DNA of 64,000 bases from Tolypocladium sp. Sup5 PDA-1. Lineage: Eukaryota > Ascomycota > Sordariomycetes > Hypocreales > Ophiocordycipitaceae. Positions 1-12,170 of the stretch are shown here, in pieces (positions within the stretch are counted from its first letter, which is position 1; each line of letters begins with the position of its first letter). Where the stretch lies: the NCBI GenBank assembly GCA_000750105.3, contig JPHH03000023.1:1-64000 (forward strand), in the 5' to 3' direction. Both the position numbers and the translations under genes were made by a program. The notes under the pieces are model-generated. The model was given only the letters and a program-made list of their open reading frames with translations, searched no databases and was not told where the DNA came from.

Positions 1-20
1 CCCCCCCCCCCCCCCCCCCC
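1..20. repeat. 20-base poly-C homopolymer at the window start
   Basis: The first 20 bases are all C. No TTAGGG/CCCTAA-type telomere units follow, so this is not a visible telomere. It may be a contig end or a sequencing or assembly artefact, or a real homopolymer. The bases that follow show no further structure. Confidence 0.6.
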
Positions 21-1737
21 GGGCTGACCATGACCAAAATCGCATTCTGGCAACGCGCGTAGTACGCGATTGTCAGAAGATTTCGGCATGGAGGTTACGT
101 ACGTCGGGCTGCTGTGGGAGCCGAGCGCTGCAAGGGATCATATCGACCAGGAAGTGATCGCTCGTGCTACCCACGCCGGAGCTCGTGAGTGGGCGGCGCG
201 AAGGCGAAACGTCTGTGTGCGCTGAAGCGACACGGAGCACGTACGTCGGTCCATGCCTTTTCCTGCCTCCTAACTTGGCTTCCTCGAGGCTCGAGTGTTT
301 GCGGTGTTTGCAGTGTTTGCATTTGTTGGTTCGCCGCTCGCCTCCAGTCGCCGCCGGTGTAAGTGGCCTGCCCCTCCGTCGTTTGTCGCTCCAGTACGTA
401 CGTACGCGCCCGGCGTCAACCTACGTTACGGGGCGGTTGATTGGCAAGCCCACGGACCTACAGCATGGGACTAGCCGGGGGCGGGCCATCGCCCATTGTA
501 CGATGGCCGCACAAAATCCGGACCGTCGAGGGCGCGGATGCGCTGGCAGGGTGGCGATACAGCATGGACGGAGTTCGAGGCGAGGCCAGCCGTGGGACGC
601 CACCGCACCGGGCCGCATCACGAGAGGAGGTCGCTGGGGATCTGGAACTTTCTTTGTCCGGAGCGGCCAACAAGCTCCGGTCGCCTTGGTCGTTTTCCGA
701 ATGTCGCTGGCTGCAATGACCATGGAGTGAATCATGGAGGTCTGGTGGGGTCCGGGTCTCGGGATGATGATGATGGATCGACAGGGCAGCCCGCAGGGTG
801 CAGCGGCCCCACAGCGGGATCCAGGTCACCCCCACCATCCGCCGCCTGTAGGAGCCCGGTTTTAGCGAGCCCGGCGGGGTCTTCGCTTCCAGCTTCATTG
901 TTGTTTGCGCCTCCATTGAGCCCATTCACTGTCACCGACCTTGATTCACTTCAACCTCACGATGGATCCAGTCCGTCCGCTGTAAGGAGAGATTCACTTT
1001 TGTTTGCAGGGCTCCCAGCTCAGCCTCCACTCGAAATTCACTGCACTGGCTCAGCTACATAAACCCTGCTCTTCACCCAGACTTGGCTTTAATCTTTTCC
1101 TCCTCTTTATATCACCACCTACAGAATACAGACTGCCCAACAACCTTTACTTATTGCCTCCCTGATTCTTCGTTTCCCCTCCCTCACCCTACCGGAGGAG
1201 TTTTGCGTTACAGATACCATCTTACGCACGGCCAGTACTACATCACAAAAGGCTGCATTACACCGAGTGATGTGGTAGCGTTGCCGACCCGGGGGCTCTC
1301 GTCCAGCCACTCAAGACAGACCATTGGGGCCACACTTGGTGAAGGGTAAGCCTGCCCTCGTTGATTTGGGCTGCCGTTGATGAATGACTGGATGCTAATG
1401 TGGCGATTTGCTATCTTCAGTCATGTTTGACACCGAGGGACGAGGCCAAAGCACGAGCAGCAGCATGAAGCGTTGCCTCCACTGGCCGGAACTCACCAAT
1501 CGAAAACCGCCACATGATGCTGCTGCTTGTTTGGGACGTGGACGTGGCGAATACGATTCCAACTTGGGTCGTTGATATGGCTGAGCAAACAGCCGTCCTG
1601 ATGTTCAATTGCTACCACAGCTGGGTCTGGCAATCCGCAGCGAGCATCACTAGTCGAACCGAACAGACCGAACGCGACACAGCCGTCCGGCCATACCCTG
1701 AGCCTGGGTCGCCGTATTCCGCCCTAATTACGTCGGG
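21..1737. other. Unassigned leading region
   Basis: Overlapping open frames exist on both strands here, but none shows a recognisable domain, a consistent start or a convincing intron structure. The frame that becomes the first helicase remnant is open from about 1702, just after a TGA at 1699-1701. I see no RNA gene and no clear repeat unit. Confidence 0.35.
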
Positions 1738-2638
1738 GTGGATTTCCACCGTGACTGCCATATTGCTCTGGTGATGGAAGAGCCTCCCAACACTGCCACC
1801 GCCATGCAGGCGATTGGCAGATTGTACCGGCTAGGCCAGGCCGAACATGTCATTTTCGACAAGGTATTACTCCGGGATAGCTACGACTCGGCAATGGAGG
1901 CCAGAAACCTACATAAGTATGCGACAACGGTCGCGGCCCGCGCAGATATCGACACCAGGATCACTGGACCGATGCGCGCAAACTGCGCCCATTTTGTCTT
2001 GGGTACATATCTCGGTCATGACGCCAGTCGACACCCCCGGGCAACGTACGTATGGGGTTCCATCCAGCGGGGATGATGACGCCGCCGACGGTAGCGACGC
2101 AGCAGTCAGTGCCGCAGAAGAAGAGGAGTCTGCGCCTGTGACCCCAGGACGGCGCGCTTCGGCTGCGAAGCGTTCGCGCTCCAAGGCCAAAGCACGCCCG
2201 ACCAGGGCCATTGGCCTGGCTCCTCGGGAGCTGTGGTGCATGCACTGCTTCCGTACGGCTACCAAAGAATACCATGGGTGCGACCCCAAGGCTGTCGAGG
2301 TCCTCTCGATTGGTTGTGTATTCTCAGGGATTCCGTCGACTCGTTGCGAGCAGTGCATCGGTCGCAACAATAGTTGCGGACTGGTTTGTTGTTCCTTGTC
2401 CTAGCTGGTCTGTTATCACCCACTAATCGCCACCTAGGTGCCGAGCGGCATGGCTGGAGGCTGTGCCGACATGGTCTCCGTCATCGAATCGATGCGGCAG
2501 CTCAACGAGCTGAAGACCGACGCCGACGACGACGACTCGCGGTCGCAGCCTGGCACCTTGCCGAGGCATTCAGCGCGACCGAGACGATGCACCGAAAGGA
2601 GCACAAGCTCACGGGGGCCAAGAAGGCCAGAGGAGTGA
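1738..2638 (+). pseudogene. SNF2-helicase C-terminal remnant with Cys-rich tail (5'-truncated)
   Basis: The frame from about 1738 contains a good SNF2 motif VI (AMQAIGRLYRLGQ), which closes the RecA-like lobe 2 of Swi2/Snf2 ATPases. Motifs I-V are absent upstream because a stop lies at 1699-1701, so only the C-terminal end survives. The frame can be continued through two plausible introns. The first is 2046-2109 (donor gtacgt). The second starts at a gtttgt donor near 2383 and ends at the ctag before 2438. The product would then carry an acidic/basic linker and a cysteine module (CMHC near 2237-2248, TRCEQC near 2341-2358), ending at the TGA at 2636-2638. Such helicases are chromatin or DNA translocases; the zinc role of the tail is inferred. 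It may be a decayed subtelomeric or mobile-element helicase. Confidence 0.45.
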
Positions 2639-4380
2639 GTGTTCACCCTCGTCTGTCGCCTTTCATCACCCTTTCACTAACCATTCCCCAGGACGCCCGC
2701 TGTCACAGCTCGAAGGCAATTCTGCATGAACGACTCCTGCAACACGTACAGGGACTCAAATGAACTCGGTGTTCTCAAGAGAATTCCAGCCAGGGCTTCT
2801 GGGACCAGGCAGCCGCCACAGATGAGAGCAATCGCCCGGACACGAATCGGCAGCGCTCGAAGCCGACGACCAGCTCGTCAAGCAGCTGCTTGTCGCGTTT
2901 CCTTTCGGCTCCTGGCTCCCGCTGTGGCACGTCTCTTTCCACTCTTACGACGCAGGAGCCTGGAGTACTGTGGCACTTGCCGTGGGGCCTTTCATACCGC
3001 CGCGGGATGTCGTCTGGGAAAGCGCGCGAGATGGTCGACTCGGGATGAGACGGAGGGAATCTTCAGCCAAGCCGATGCGGGCATGGACGTCCAGTTGCCC
3101 AGGCCGTCAAAACCCGACCAAAATTCGCGACTGGGGCCTCTGGACGGTCCATGCCTGCAGAATCCGAGAAGCAGCCGGGCTCGGTGCTGCAAGCTACAGA
3201 TTGGGTCTTTGCTCACCTTCTACCTGGGCGGCTTGTATGTCCCGTCCAAGGTGGCGAAACGACCCTTGCTTGGTGTGCGGCTTGGTCGCCACGAGCAGCT
3301 TCGATGCCATGGTCCTTGACGCTGCTGAGATGGCCATAGCGGCGGCGAGCATCCAGTTTAACGCATTGACGTCGCCCTGGGAGAAGCTACGTGTGTTCAT
3401 CCCGATTACAGAGGCGACCAATACGCCGACGACGAAGACCTGGATAGCCGCCGTCTTCCGTTGACCGCCACCATCAAATGACTCGGTGCCCGGAACGCAC
3501 ACACCAGCAACTACTGGGCAGCTCGCGCCCCTTCGATGGCGGGACTTGGCAATGGTTCATGGCGAACTGCTTTCCAATCCAGCGCGGGAGAGCCGAACGC
3601 GTCTAGTTCACGGCGGAAGAGACTCGACATGGAGCCGCCAGGAGTGGCCGTGGCTTGCAGGATTGTGGCCTCTTAAGGACTTGCATGGACTGTGCTCGTC
3701 CGTCGGTCTGTGGCATCTACAACTGGGCTCTTTCCAGGACTCGAAAGCCTGCCATCCAAGGTAGTTCGCCCATACTCTTGGTTTCGACGGGATCATTATG
3801 GTTTCGTGTGGAGGCGCTCTGCCGGGAATGGGAACGACTTGATGGGATCCCATGTCCCCGCTAATATCACCCAAATAGGTGATGGCGGACAGAGCGCTTG
3901 GGCAGGTTGTAGCATCCTGGAGATTGGTCCTCTAACATCTGCTGCGATGGGCTGAGAGGGGTGGCGGGCATATTTGACGATTGTGTGTCGTCCTCCACTG
4001 CCTCGAACGATGAGGGTCGTCACAGAGGAGCTACGATACCGGGGTCAGCTTGCGGACGTCGTGCGAAAGCACGGCGAAAGGGCCGCCCGGGCGTGCATTG
4101 GACCGACGAATACCGGGGAGCTGGCGGATTTCACACCCGCGCAGCACGGTAGCCTGACGCAGGCGACCGGCGATGGCCCGCAGCTAAACTTCGGGACGTA
4201 CCGAGAAGGCGTCCTCGGCGCTCACGACAAGAAGAATATCATCCTCCTAGACAGGGACATGTCGAGCCTCTTCGGCCCAACGGAGAGGCGGCGGGGCAGA
4301 TTCGGCGCCTGGCCGAGTCGGATCGGCCCCTAACGACCACCGAGACAAGGCGGTCGAAGGCCAGCGGCGCGGCCCCGGTC
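2639..4380. other. Degenerate region between the two helicase remnants
   Basis: Open frames here change every few hundred bases without recognisable domains. From about 3974 to 4333 a + frame reads into helicase-like sequence (SLTQATGDGPQLNF, then NIILLDRDMS). It is out of frame with the clearer remnant starting near 4381, so a frameshift or an unseen intron separates them. I see no intact gene. Confidence 0.35.
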
Positions 4381-5270
4381 GTGGGCGTGGAGCACGTCAA
4401 GAACCTCATACGGCACGCCCCAACGGGAGGGCTGGACCATCTATATCACATGACGTGTCAGGATCCAAACATCCCGACGCTACTGGGGCCACAGCAGTGG
4501 CTCCGGTGGCTGTGTGGGACGAGCCCAACGACGGCTCGCCTCCTCGAACTGTGCGTCAAGTACGTTCGTGTCCAGAGGGAGCGCGTCGTCTTGTTCTGCG
4601 ACACTCCGTGGATCCAGCAGTAAGTCCCCCGAGTGCGCCTACGTTCCACTAACTATCGAGGCGATTCCATTTTGGTCCAAGTAAGCCTGCTTCGCTTGGA
4701 CCGAAATGAAGTGGCCCCGAGCTGCTGCGTGTTCTACATTTGCTAACTTGGCGTGTTAGGATCCTGTACTCCACGCTCAGGATGGCCGGATTCGTGGTTA
4801 ATACCATTCGGTCTTCCAACAAGGGCGTCAGGAAGACCCGGCAGATCGCCGACTTCGTTAACCCGAGCTCCACGTCCGAGATTTTCCTGGCCAACATTAA
4901 TATCATGTCGACGGGTGTCAACCTGCAGGCATGCTGCTCGAAGGGCATCATTGTGAACTACCATCACAATGCCAAGACCATGCGTCAAATTATGCATCGT
5001 CTACATCGCCTCGGGCAGGTTAAGGATGTGTTTTGGCACATCCTCAAGGTCATGAACCAGCACCCGGCGTACGAATCAGAGGTGAGCAGAGCACGCAATG
5101 AAAGGGCAGTCCTCGCTATTGGCGAAGGCAGGGGCTGGGCCCGAGGCTATGCTCTGAATGTGGCTGAACTGGCTGTCGTGGAGGAAGAGGACGGGGAGGC
5201 AGAGGACACAGGGGGGAAGAGCTTCAGGTGTCGAAGAGCAGGATGCCGAAGAGCAGGATGCCGGAAGTGA
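4381..5270 (+). pseudogene. Second SNF2-helicase C-terminal remnant
   Basis: Two exons can be joined: 4381-4619 and 4760-5270, across a gtaagt...gtgttag intron of 140 nt. The product shows lobe-2 features of a Snf2-type helicase: a VLFCDTPWIQQ strand, a motif V-like segment (NIMSTGVNLQACC) and motif VI (QIMHRLHRLGQ). It then runs into an acidic tail ending in a short CRRAGC-type duplication before the TGA at 5268-5270. Motifs I-III are missing. The open frame upstream of 4381 is not the one used by helicase-like sequence at 3974-4333, which suggests a frameshift. It lies in the same orientation as the remnant at 1738-2638 but is clearly diverged from it. A short real gene with an unseen 5' exon cannot be excluded. 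Confidence 0.5.
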
Positions 5271-5704
5271 CGAGGACGCCTCTGGCCAGTCCGTCTACGA
5301 TGAACAAGATGCTCAGGGGTAAGCCGGTCCGTCAACACACGAACCCGAACCCAGTCCCCAGAAGAACGCCGCCAGCAGACGTGCAACAGAGCAGTAGCTC
5401 TTCTTCGCCAGAGATCCCGAACCTGGCCGGGAATTTGCCCGACTAGGTCCAGGAGATGGCTGTGGATGGCCCTGTCGATGATTCGGTCCGCAGTGGGATG
5501 CTTGCTGGATATGCCGAGGAAGGCTGAGGAGTTTAAGCAGAAACGTACACCGAGAGGGGGAGATAGACAGGGTCGACGGAGAGGAAGGGGTCTCAATGTC
5601 CTTCGGTCGCCTTGCCTGTTATGTATCTGAACATGTATCCAGATAGCTCTAAACGTCGCCCATCGAAAACAAACCAGAAAACTCAGCCAACGGCTCATCG
5701 CTTC
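5271..5704. other. Intergenic gap
   Basis: No gene, repeat or RNA is recognisable between the second helicase remnant and the 3' end of the EVE-domain gene. The bases next to 5705 probably hold the 3' untranslated region of that gene. Confidence 0.4.
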
Positions 5705-6811
5705 TCACTCCTCATGCTTCAACCCCGCCGCCTCCGCCTTCTCGTCCGCAATCCGACACAGCGCCGCCCACTCATCGCCGCCGACGCGGCTCACGCTCAG
5801 CCGCATCTGCTTGAGCATCTGCATGCCCGCCAGCGGGCCGCCCGGCGCGCCGAGCTCGCGCAGCTCCTTGAGCGTGATGGGCACGGCGAACTTCTTGCGG
5901 AAGGCGACGTGCACGAGGTTCCAGCGCGGGTTGGCGCGCGTCGACGACGGGTCGTAGTAGGGCGTGCCGGGGCGGCGGGCGCTTTCTGACGTGGGAGTGA
6001 GTGACTTGATGGAGGTGACATGGGCAGTGTGGTGATGGGGGAGAAGGACGTACTGTCTTCGGAGAATTCCTTGACAATCTCCATGATGCCCGCGATGCCG
6101 GGCTCCTTGCAGTTGGAGTGATAGAAGAAGGCCTTGTCGCCCGCATTCATGTTGCGCATGTTGTTCCGTGCTAGCATTCACCCCCGTCAGTCCAATATCC
6201 TATCCATTCACACAGCATCTCACTCACCTGCGTACGCCCTGATGCCTACAGGCATACGTCAGCTCACAATCAACGCACAAAGGGTTCGTGAATGAGGTCT
6301 CACCGTCCCAGCCCTCGGGCTTCGTCTTGGCGCGCAGGTCGTCAATCGAGAAGCGCACGTCGATGCCGTTCTCGAAGCGCGTCTCGGGCTCCGCCTTCAT
6401 GAGCCAGTACCACTCGCCGTCGTGCCGCGGCGCGTCCGGGTTGACCGTCGGGAGCGAGTCCACGTCCGGGTCCTCGGAGACTGCTCGTGAGCCGTTGGTG
6501 GATGGCGCATCACCGGATGGCTGGCCTTTGGCCTTTGCCTTGGGCTTGCTGGGCTTGCTGGGCTGCTTGGGCGTTGCGTCTGCTGCTTTCTTGGCTGGGG
6601 CCTTGGGCTTCGCATCTTGCGCGGCTTTTCTGCTGCTCTCGGCCTTGGCGTTCTTCTTTGCCGCCTTGGGCTCTGGCTTTGCCGTTTCCTTGGATGAGAT
6701 TGTCGGTTTGGGGGTTGCAGCAGCCGCCTGGCGAGATGACCGTCGCTTGGGAACGGGCTCCGTCTCCACAGCGCCTCCAGCCGCTTCGGCGGCGCGTTTG
6801 CGGGCGGGCAT
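5705..6811 (-). CDS. EVE-domain protein (thymocyte nuclear protein 1-like)
   Basis: Four exons on the minus strand: 6811-6304, 6245-6228, 6170-6054 and 5985-5705, giving 307 aa. The ATG at 6811 opens a basic, Lys/Ala/Pro-rich tail of about 140 residues with nuclear-localisation character (PKRRSSR). The EVE fold follows, recognisable from EWYWLMKAEPETRFENG, WDGIRAYAARNNMRNMNAGD, AFFYHSNCKEPGIAGI, TPYYDPSS and PRWNLVHVAF. EVE domains are related to YTH/PUA folds and bind modified bases in nucleic acid, so a chromatin- or RNA-linked nuclear role is likely but inferred. Exon 2 is a microexon of 18 nt; it supplies the GIRAYA stretch expected in the family, which supports the splice model. All introns are GT-AG, 57-68 nt. 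Confidence 0.9.
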
Positions 6812-9800
6812 TTCCCTCTTCGTCTGGAGTACCCGAAATGGTGGCCAAAGTCCGTGGTGTAGACTGAATTGATGAGGTTGGTGGTCAAGGTTGAAGTGGC
6901 CGTTGTCGTGACCAGAGTAGGGGTTCATCGCGTCGCGTGTGGCGCTTTAATTGCGGAGCCTCCCGACGCCGTTGACTTTCTGCGCCACCTGAGGCTTGCC
7001 GACGACGTATTTACTTCGTGCGGCACACATGCTCCGAGACGTACCCATTTACGCATCTGCATAGCGGCAATCATATTTGCATTTAATCTTCCATTCGCTA
7101 GCTATTTGCTTCGACGAAAACATTATCAATGCCCAACCGTCGACGGCGTGCCACAACCCCAGTCCCCCACTGGCAATGGGCTGTCATGGCCAAGTTCAAT
7201 GAGGCGGCCGCCGGAGCGAGCAGAACCGGATGAACAACGCAAGAGACGGTAGGGATGGTGTGAGAAGCCGCAACCGAACACTTGACGACATGGAGGCCCC
7301 CAGCTGGGACGCGGCTTGGGTCGTCATGTACGCACTTGGGCACTTGCATCATCAGCCCTTGCCATCACGGCGGAACAGGTGACACATGCTATTGATGCTC
7401 GACGGCATGTGTAAGTCAAAGCCATAGAAACGCTTGTACGAAGCAGCCGTTACACCCATCTAATGCGCGGCAGATACTTAGTGCGGTAAGACCCCGCAGA
7501 GTAATATGTCCCGACTCGCGTCAGCCTCGCACCATCCGCAATAACAGCCAAGAGTAACGAACTGGCAAAACAACGAGAACATGGAGCGTGCATCGAAATA
7601 CAAACGAAAGCTCTGTCCATTGACAGATTCTGTGGTATCCACAATGTGTCCATGATGATGTAGCGTCGGCTGGTAGCAGCCACCCCTGGCAGCAGCCGCC
7701 TGGTGTCAACTACAACGAGGCGAGAGCTGGAAATGACAAATAAGAAGGGAGCAGAAACTTCTGCAGACATAGAGGAACATGTATCGACGATACAACACTG
7801 AGAAGCAGTGCCGTGACTTGACGACAGCGGACCGGGTCCCTCGCAGCAGAACGGTGGCGCCAGATAGGATAACAGGGTCGAACCAATGTCAGGGGGAAAC
7901 TGGAGCAACGACATCGAAAAAACCAGTATCCGGGTTGTCAATGTGCTTCTGAACGACGAAAGTGAGAAGAAGGGTGCAAGCGGGCGCAAGAGCCATGACG
8001 CGGAGGCAGACGGGACAGGGTGACGTTCAGCTTGGGGAGCGCTGATTGGTCGAGAGCAGGGTGTTCGCTCCTGCGTGGCCGGTCCCATAAAGACCAGCTC
8101 CCCCCTCTACCCTCCTCTTTCTCACTTTCTCCTCCTTCATCCCTCCTTCTCACTTTTCATCGAGAAACGACCACAAAGCATCGAGAAAGTCTCAAGTCAC
8201 TTGACTCCCATCGACCTCAACCCCTGACAACCCCTTAACACTGTGAAACCCACCTGCAGGCCGGCTACACCACCATCTGGCTATACTGGCGTCGTCGTGA
8301 GCAAACCAAGACAACAACATCATCGCATAGTCATCAAAACGTCTCAATGGCCATGAACGTGGTGGTGCTCGCTGTTGATCGTGCCGCTGGGCTTGGGAAT
8401 GCCCCTCCTGGCAACCCTGGCAGGGGAAGACCGTCCACCACGCGCGTCGAGAGGGGACAGCGAGTTGCTCGGGATTGTCACACCACCGAGCGTCTTTTCG
8501 AACCGGCGTCAGATGAGGGGAGATTTCGCGCGGATCACAGGCCAATTGCTCGAGGTGATGTGGATGGCATGGTGGTGAGCTGTCGGTCCAGCTCTGGAGG
8601 AGACTCGTCACGTGGTCTGCCACATCCACGTGATGCTGATTTCGTCCTGTTTGAATCCGAGCCTCCCGGCTGGAGCCAAGAAGCAGGGTTCGGACCGTTG
8701 TCGAGCAACCTGGGTGGTGCTTCGCTGCTGCACGATGGGGAGGCACAGGCAGGTCGCCGCCGTCGTCACCGTCATCGTCGTCATCGCCAGACGACCCCTG
8801 GATCTCCACTGGACCGGCACAGCGGTGTCTTTCGCGAACTCGGCTCATGGTGCGACGAGACGCTAGCGACTCGCAAGATAGCGCCCTGTGAGATGTCCAG
8901 CGATCTTGAGAGATGCCTCGCACCAATGACACCTCCCAAGACGCCCTCGCCGCCAATGTTGCCGGTGCCAGAACTCTCGCCCATGGCCACGAGCTTCGAG
9001 TTCTGTCTCTGCTGCGGCGACGAAGGTGGCAGGATCGGCGAGACGTGGCACATGACTGCGAGGGCCGAAGGGGATGCCAGGCGTGAGTGGCCTTGTCCCA
9101 CATGGTGCTGCTGTCGCGAGACCGTCGAAGCTGACTGTCATCAGTGAACTGGGCCAAGGCGTACATTGAGCAAATGAGATCCGGCGGCGCTCCGAGCAAC
9201 TGGTGAGAGTAGATGCTGGCGGTGAGATGCCTTGAGAGCTCTCGACTTATGAATCATGAAATTGCGTGCTACGGCAGTGCTTGGTTTGCGTGAGGACCAT
9301 TGTTTGGCCAGTACCAAGACTCCCATCTGTAGCAGCAATAGCTAAATGACAATCTGTTTGGTGTTGAAAGTCGGTGGCTGTAGAAGTGGCTTCATTTCGT
9401 CCAGTCGGCCTGGTTCTTCGCACGACCATGCATGGAGCCACTTCATCAGGGGGAGCGAGATGCCCAGTGTCGGTCCATGTCGGCCGTGTCGGGTGCCGCG
9501 ATGATCGCCCACACACGCAACATTCGATTGTCGCAGGTGATGCGGTGACAGCAGGTGCGCGCAGTCTTTGAGGTTGATGATGGACCACGCGAATGAGGCT
9601 CGGCAGGCCGAGGTTGGTGTTGAGAGTTGAGACGTCAAGAGTGGAGGTGGCGTTGCTGCCTGCCCTCGATGTGCAATTTTGCGCCTGAGGCACGAACGTG
9701 AAAGATCCCTGATCGCCAGCCAATGGCCCAAGACCACCTGAGACAACCCGAGCCCAACATCAACTCACAAGACTCATCATCAGTGAAACGCCCAAATAAC

Positions 9801-10001
9801 GTTTATTTGAATGCAAGCAAGCAAGCAAGAAAAGAAAAGTGTCCGTCATTATTGTCATATGCAAATCTATGATGCATCAAGCTATGCCACCCATTTCCAC
9901 ATCCCAGCTCTACAGCTCACTGCTCAATGCTCGCTCACAGCTGATGTCTATATACAAGTCTTCAAAGGTCAAATCAGACTCTCTCATGCAGCAGGCCACG
10001 A
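6812..10001. other. 3.2-kb region without a defensible gene
   Basis: Both strands carry long open frames (for example + 8347-9147 and - 8192-9199), but they are low-complexity, mutually overlapping and without recognisable domains or usual intron structure. A promoter-like block lies at 8043-8158. The region may hold a spliced gene I cannot decode or a non-coding transcript. I found no tRNA and no repeat unit. Confidence 0.4.
8043..8158 (+). promoter_or_regulatory. Promoter-like block: inverted CCAAT, TATA-like site, CT-rich leader
   Basis: An ATTGG (inverted CCAAT) sits at 8045-8049, a CATAAAG TATA-like site at 8086-8092, and an almost pure C/T tract at about 8098-8157. This order is typical of well-expressed fungal genes read on the + strand. 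The first ATGs after it are at 8347 and 8353, but the frame they open is not recognisable. Confidence 0.4.
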
Positions 10002-11343
10002 CTACCGCTCCAGCTTGCCAGCCTGAGACGTCTCGTCCCTGGCCTTCTTCAAAAACGGTACCAGCATCGTCCCGCCCGTCCCCGTCAGCTCCTCGTCCCC
10101 GTTGCGCTCCGACGACGAGCTCGCCAGGTTCTGCCGCGAGGCGCCCTTCCACGGCTGCTTGGACGGCAAGATGATGTACCGCGTCACGATCTGGATGTGC
10201 TTGTTGCGGAAGACGCTCAGCGCCTCTGTGGCCGCCGTGTAGGCGTCGCGCAGGCGCCGCTGGTCATCGGTCGTCGGCGCCACGAGGGCCAGCTCGCGGA
10301 TGCTGCCCATGCGCGCGACGTGCACGAGAAAGCGCCGGTGCGGGCCCGGCATGTACTCGCGCACCTCGGTGTGGAAGCTCTTCTGGCCCGCGCTGCCGTG
10401 CGTGTGGTGCTCGACGCCGAGGACCACGTCGAAGAACTGGATCAGGGAGCTCTGCCCGTTGCTGCCGCCACGCAGCTGCCGCCACTCCCCCTTGCCGTCA
10501 CCCTCGTCGTAGAAGACGCCCCGCGGCAGTCCCGCGGCCTCCATGTTCTTGCTGCCGGCCAGGAAGGGTCGGATCTGGTGGTAAAAGGTCATGGGGTCGC
10601 ACTTTTCGTACATTCTCTCCAGCAGGGCGCCGACGTTCTGGATGCATGTCCGCAGCTCGCCGAGAGCGTCGGTGACTGCCTGGTAGTCGCGGGTCCTAAC
10701 GGCCTCGAGGGCACAGATCATGGTCTGCAGGATGCCGGCGGCCTTGGCCTCCATGGCGACGCTGATGAGGAGGAACCACGACTCCGACTCGGTGCCGGTA
10801 AAGGAGAAGAGCGTGCTGAGGTCCTCCAGGTTTGAGAAATCATCCCCCATGCAGGAAAAGTTCCAGAGGTTGGCGCCGGCGTAGGTGAGGACCGGCGGCA
10901 GCTCGAGGTGCTCCGATACGCGCAGAAAGGGGAGTGTGATTTGTGGTGGCAGAATCTGCAAGGTCAGTCAGCCATGGTTTCCGTCTCGTCAAGGGGGATG
11001 ATTAAACATGGAATCATACCTCTTCCGGCTTGTCACCGCCCCAGACGTGGGCATGGGTCATGTACGCCAACATCCCATACGCTCTCCGCCATTCTGCTTC
11101 GGACTTGAGCCGGTCTGTTGACAGGACAGGGAGCTTCGCTACCGACTCCCGGATGCCGCCGGTCTGGATGAGCGTCGGCAAGTGCTGGACGACGAGCTCC
11201 CACGGCTCGTAGTACGGGTCGGAGAGGGCCTTGAGCGGGCTGTGCTCCGGGAGGAAGGCGTTTCTCGTGACGGCAAACTTGCTCAGGTCGACGGAGTGCT
11301 TCCGGTCCCGGTGCGCGCCGGCGAGGACGGCGTGGGGCGACAT
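10002..11343 (-). CDS. BNA2: Indoleamine 2,3-dioxygenase
   Basis: This heme enzyme opens the indole ring of L-tryptophan with O2 to give N-formylkynurenine, the first step of the kynurenine route to NAD or of tryptophan breakdown. Two exons, 11343-11020 and 10955-10002, separated by a 64-nt GT-AG intron, encode 425 aa, a normal length for fungal IDO. Diagnostic segments are LELPPVLTYAGANLWNF, the signature RGGSNGQSS (about residues 270-278) and YMPGPHRRFL, whose His (about 314) matches the proximal heme ligand of the family. The ATG at 11343 is the first in frame. It is divergent from the kynureninase gene, with 827 bp between the start codons, so co-regulation is likely. Fungi often carry several IDO paralogues; which one this is cannot be told from the window. 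Confidence 0.95.
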
Positions 11344-12170
11344 GATGCGATGCAGCTCGATGTGAGGTTGTGAAAGGGGGCAAAGTATGTCAAGAGTCGT
11401 GTTGCGAGATGTAATGGATGGGCTGGTCTATCACGAAAGCGGGATAGAACGCCAGGATAATATATCCCATCGACGTTACGGGGGGAGAATCGGCCAACAT
11501 CTGCATCGTTGTTCTTCTTCTTCATCCGCTGATTCCAGCCCGTACATCCTTCCATATGGCATAACCCGTTCTGCGCTGCCTCCGTCATCCGTGTGCCCTT
11601 CCCTCCATCCGCTCCCGCCAGGCCCGCCGCATCTTCCGAAGCGGTGGGCACCGCCCATGTGCTCGTAGGTGCGTGCTCCAGCCGTCAAACGCCAGCGCCC
11701 GCTGACGAAATCTGCAAGGTGCATGTGGCCCGCGTGGGACCGCCTGCGAATCAAGCGCATGGACGGCCGCCGAAACGGGCAACAGGCCGGGCGAAACGTG
11801 GGCGCGCAGACTTTCGGCTGGCGGCGGCGCTCGGAAGACGGAAGTTCGGATGCGGATGGGGCCGGACGTCAGCTTCCGAGTGGGGCCGCACGGGTCTGCC
11901 GCTGTCTCACTCTGCGGATGAAGAAGGCGGCTAAAAAAAATAGCAGTGAGGGGCATCGTCCCTTGAGGAGGGGCAGCACCAAGCGTTACCGCGTCCCAAG
12001 CTGTGCATAAAGTGGTTTCGACGTCCCCGACGATGCGGTCCCTGGGTCGTCGCCTCCAGCCAGACAGGACACGCTTCATCTCACTCTCACTCTCACTCTC
12101 ACTCTCATCATCCCCTTCTTACCCTCGCTCCCCCTTTCACAGCTCAACGTCCACCACCACAGCAGCAGCA
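11344..12170. promoter_or_regulatory. Shared bidirectional promoter of the kynurenine gene pair
   Basis: These 827 bases separate the two divergent start codons. On the kynureninase side there is a TATA-like CATAAAG at 12006-12012 and a tandem CTCACT-type tract at about 12080-12107, which probably lies in the leader. Two AGGGG stress-element-like sites sit at 11949-11953 and 11969-11973. No binding protein can be assigned from sequence alone. Confidence 0.5.

Noticed and set aside
1..20. Telomere end
   Set aside because: Poly-C with no TTAGGG/CCCTAA repeats following.
8192..9199. 335-aa minus-strand frame
   Set aside because: No domain, non-conserved look, overlapped by an equally open + frame; not enough to call a gene.
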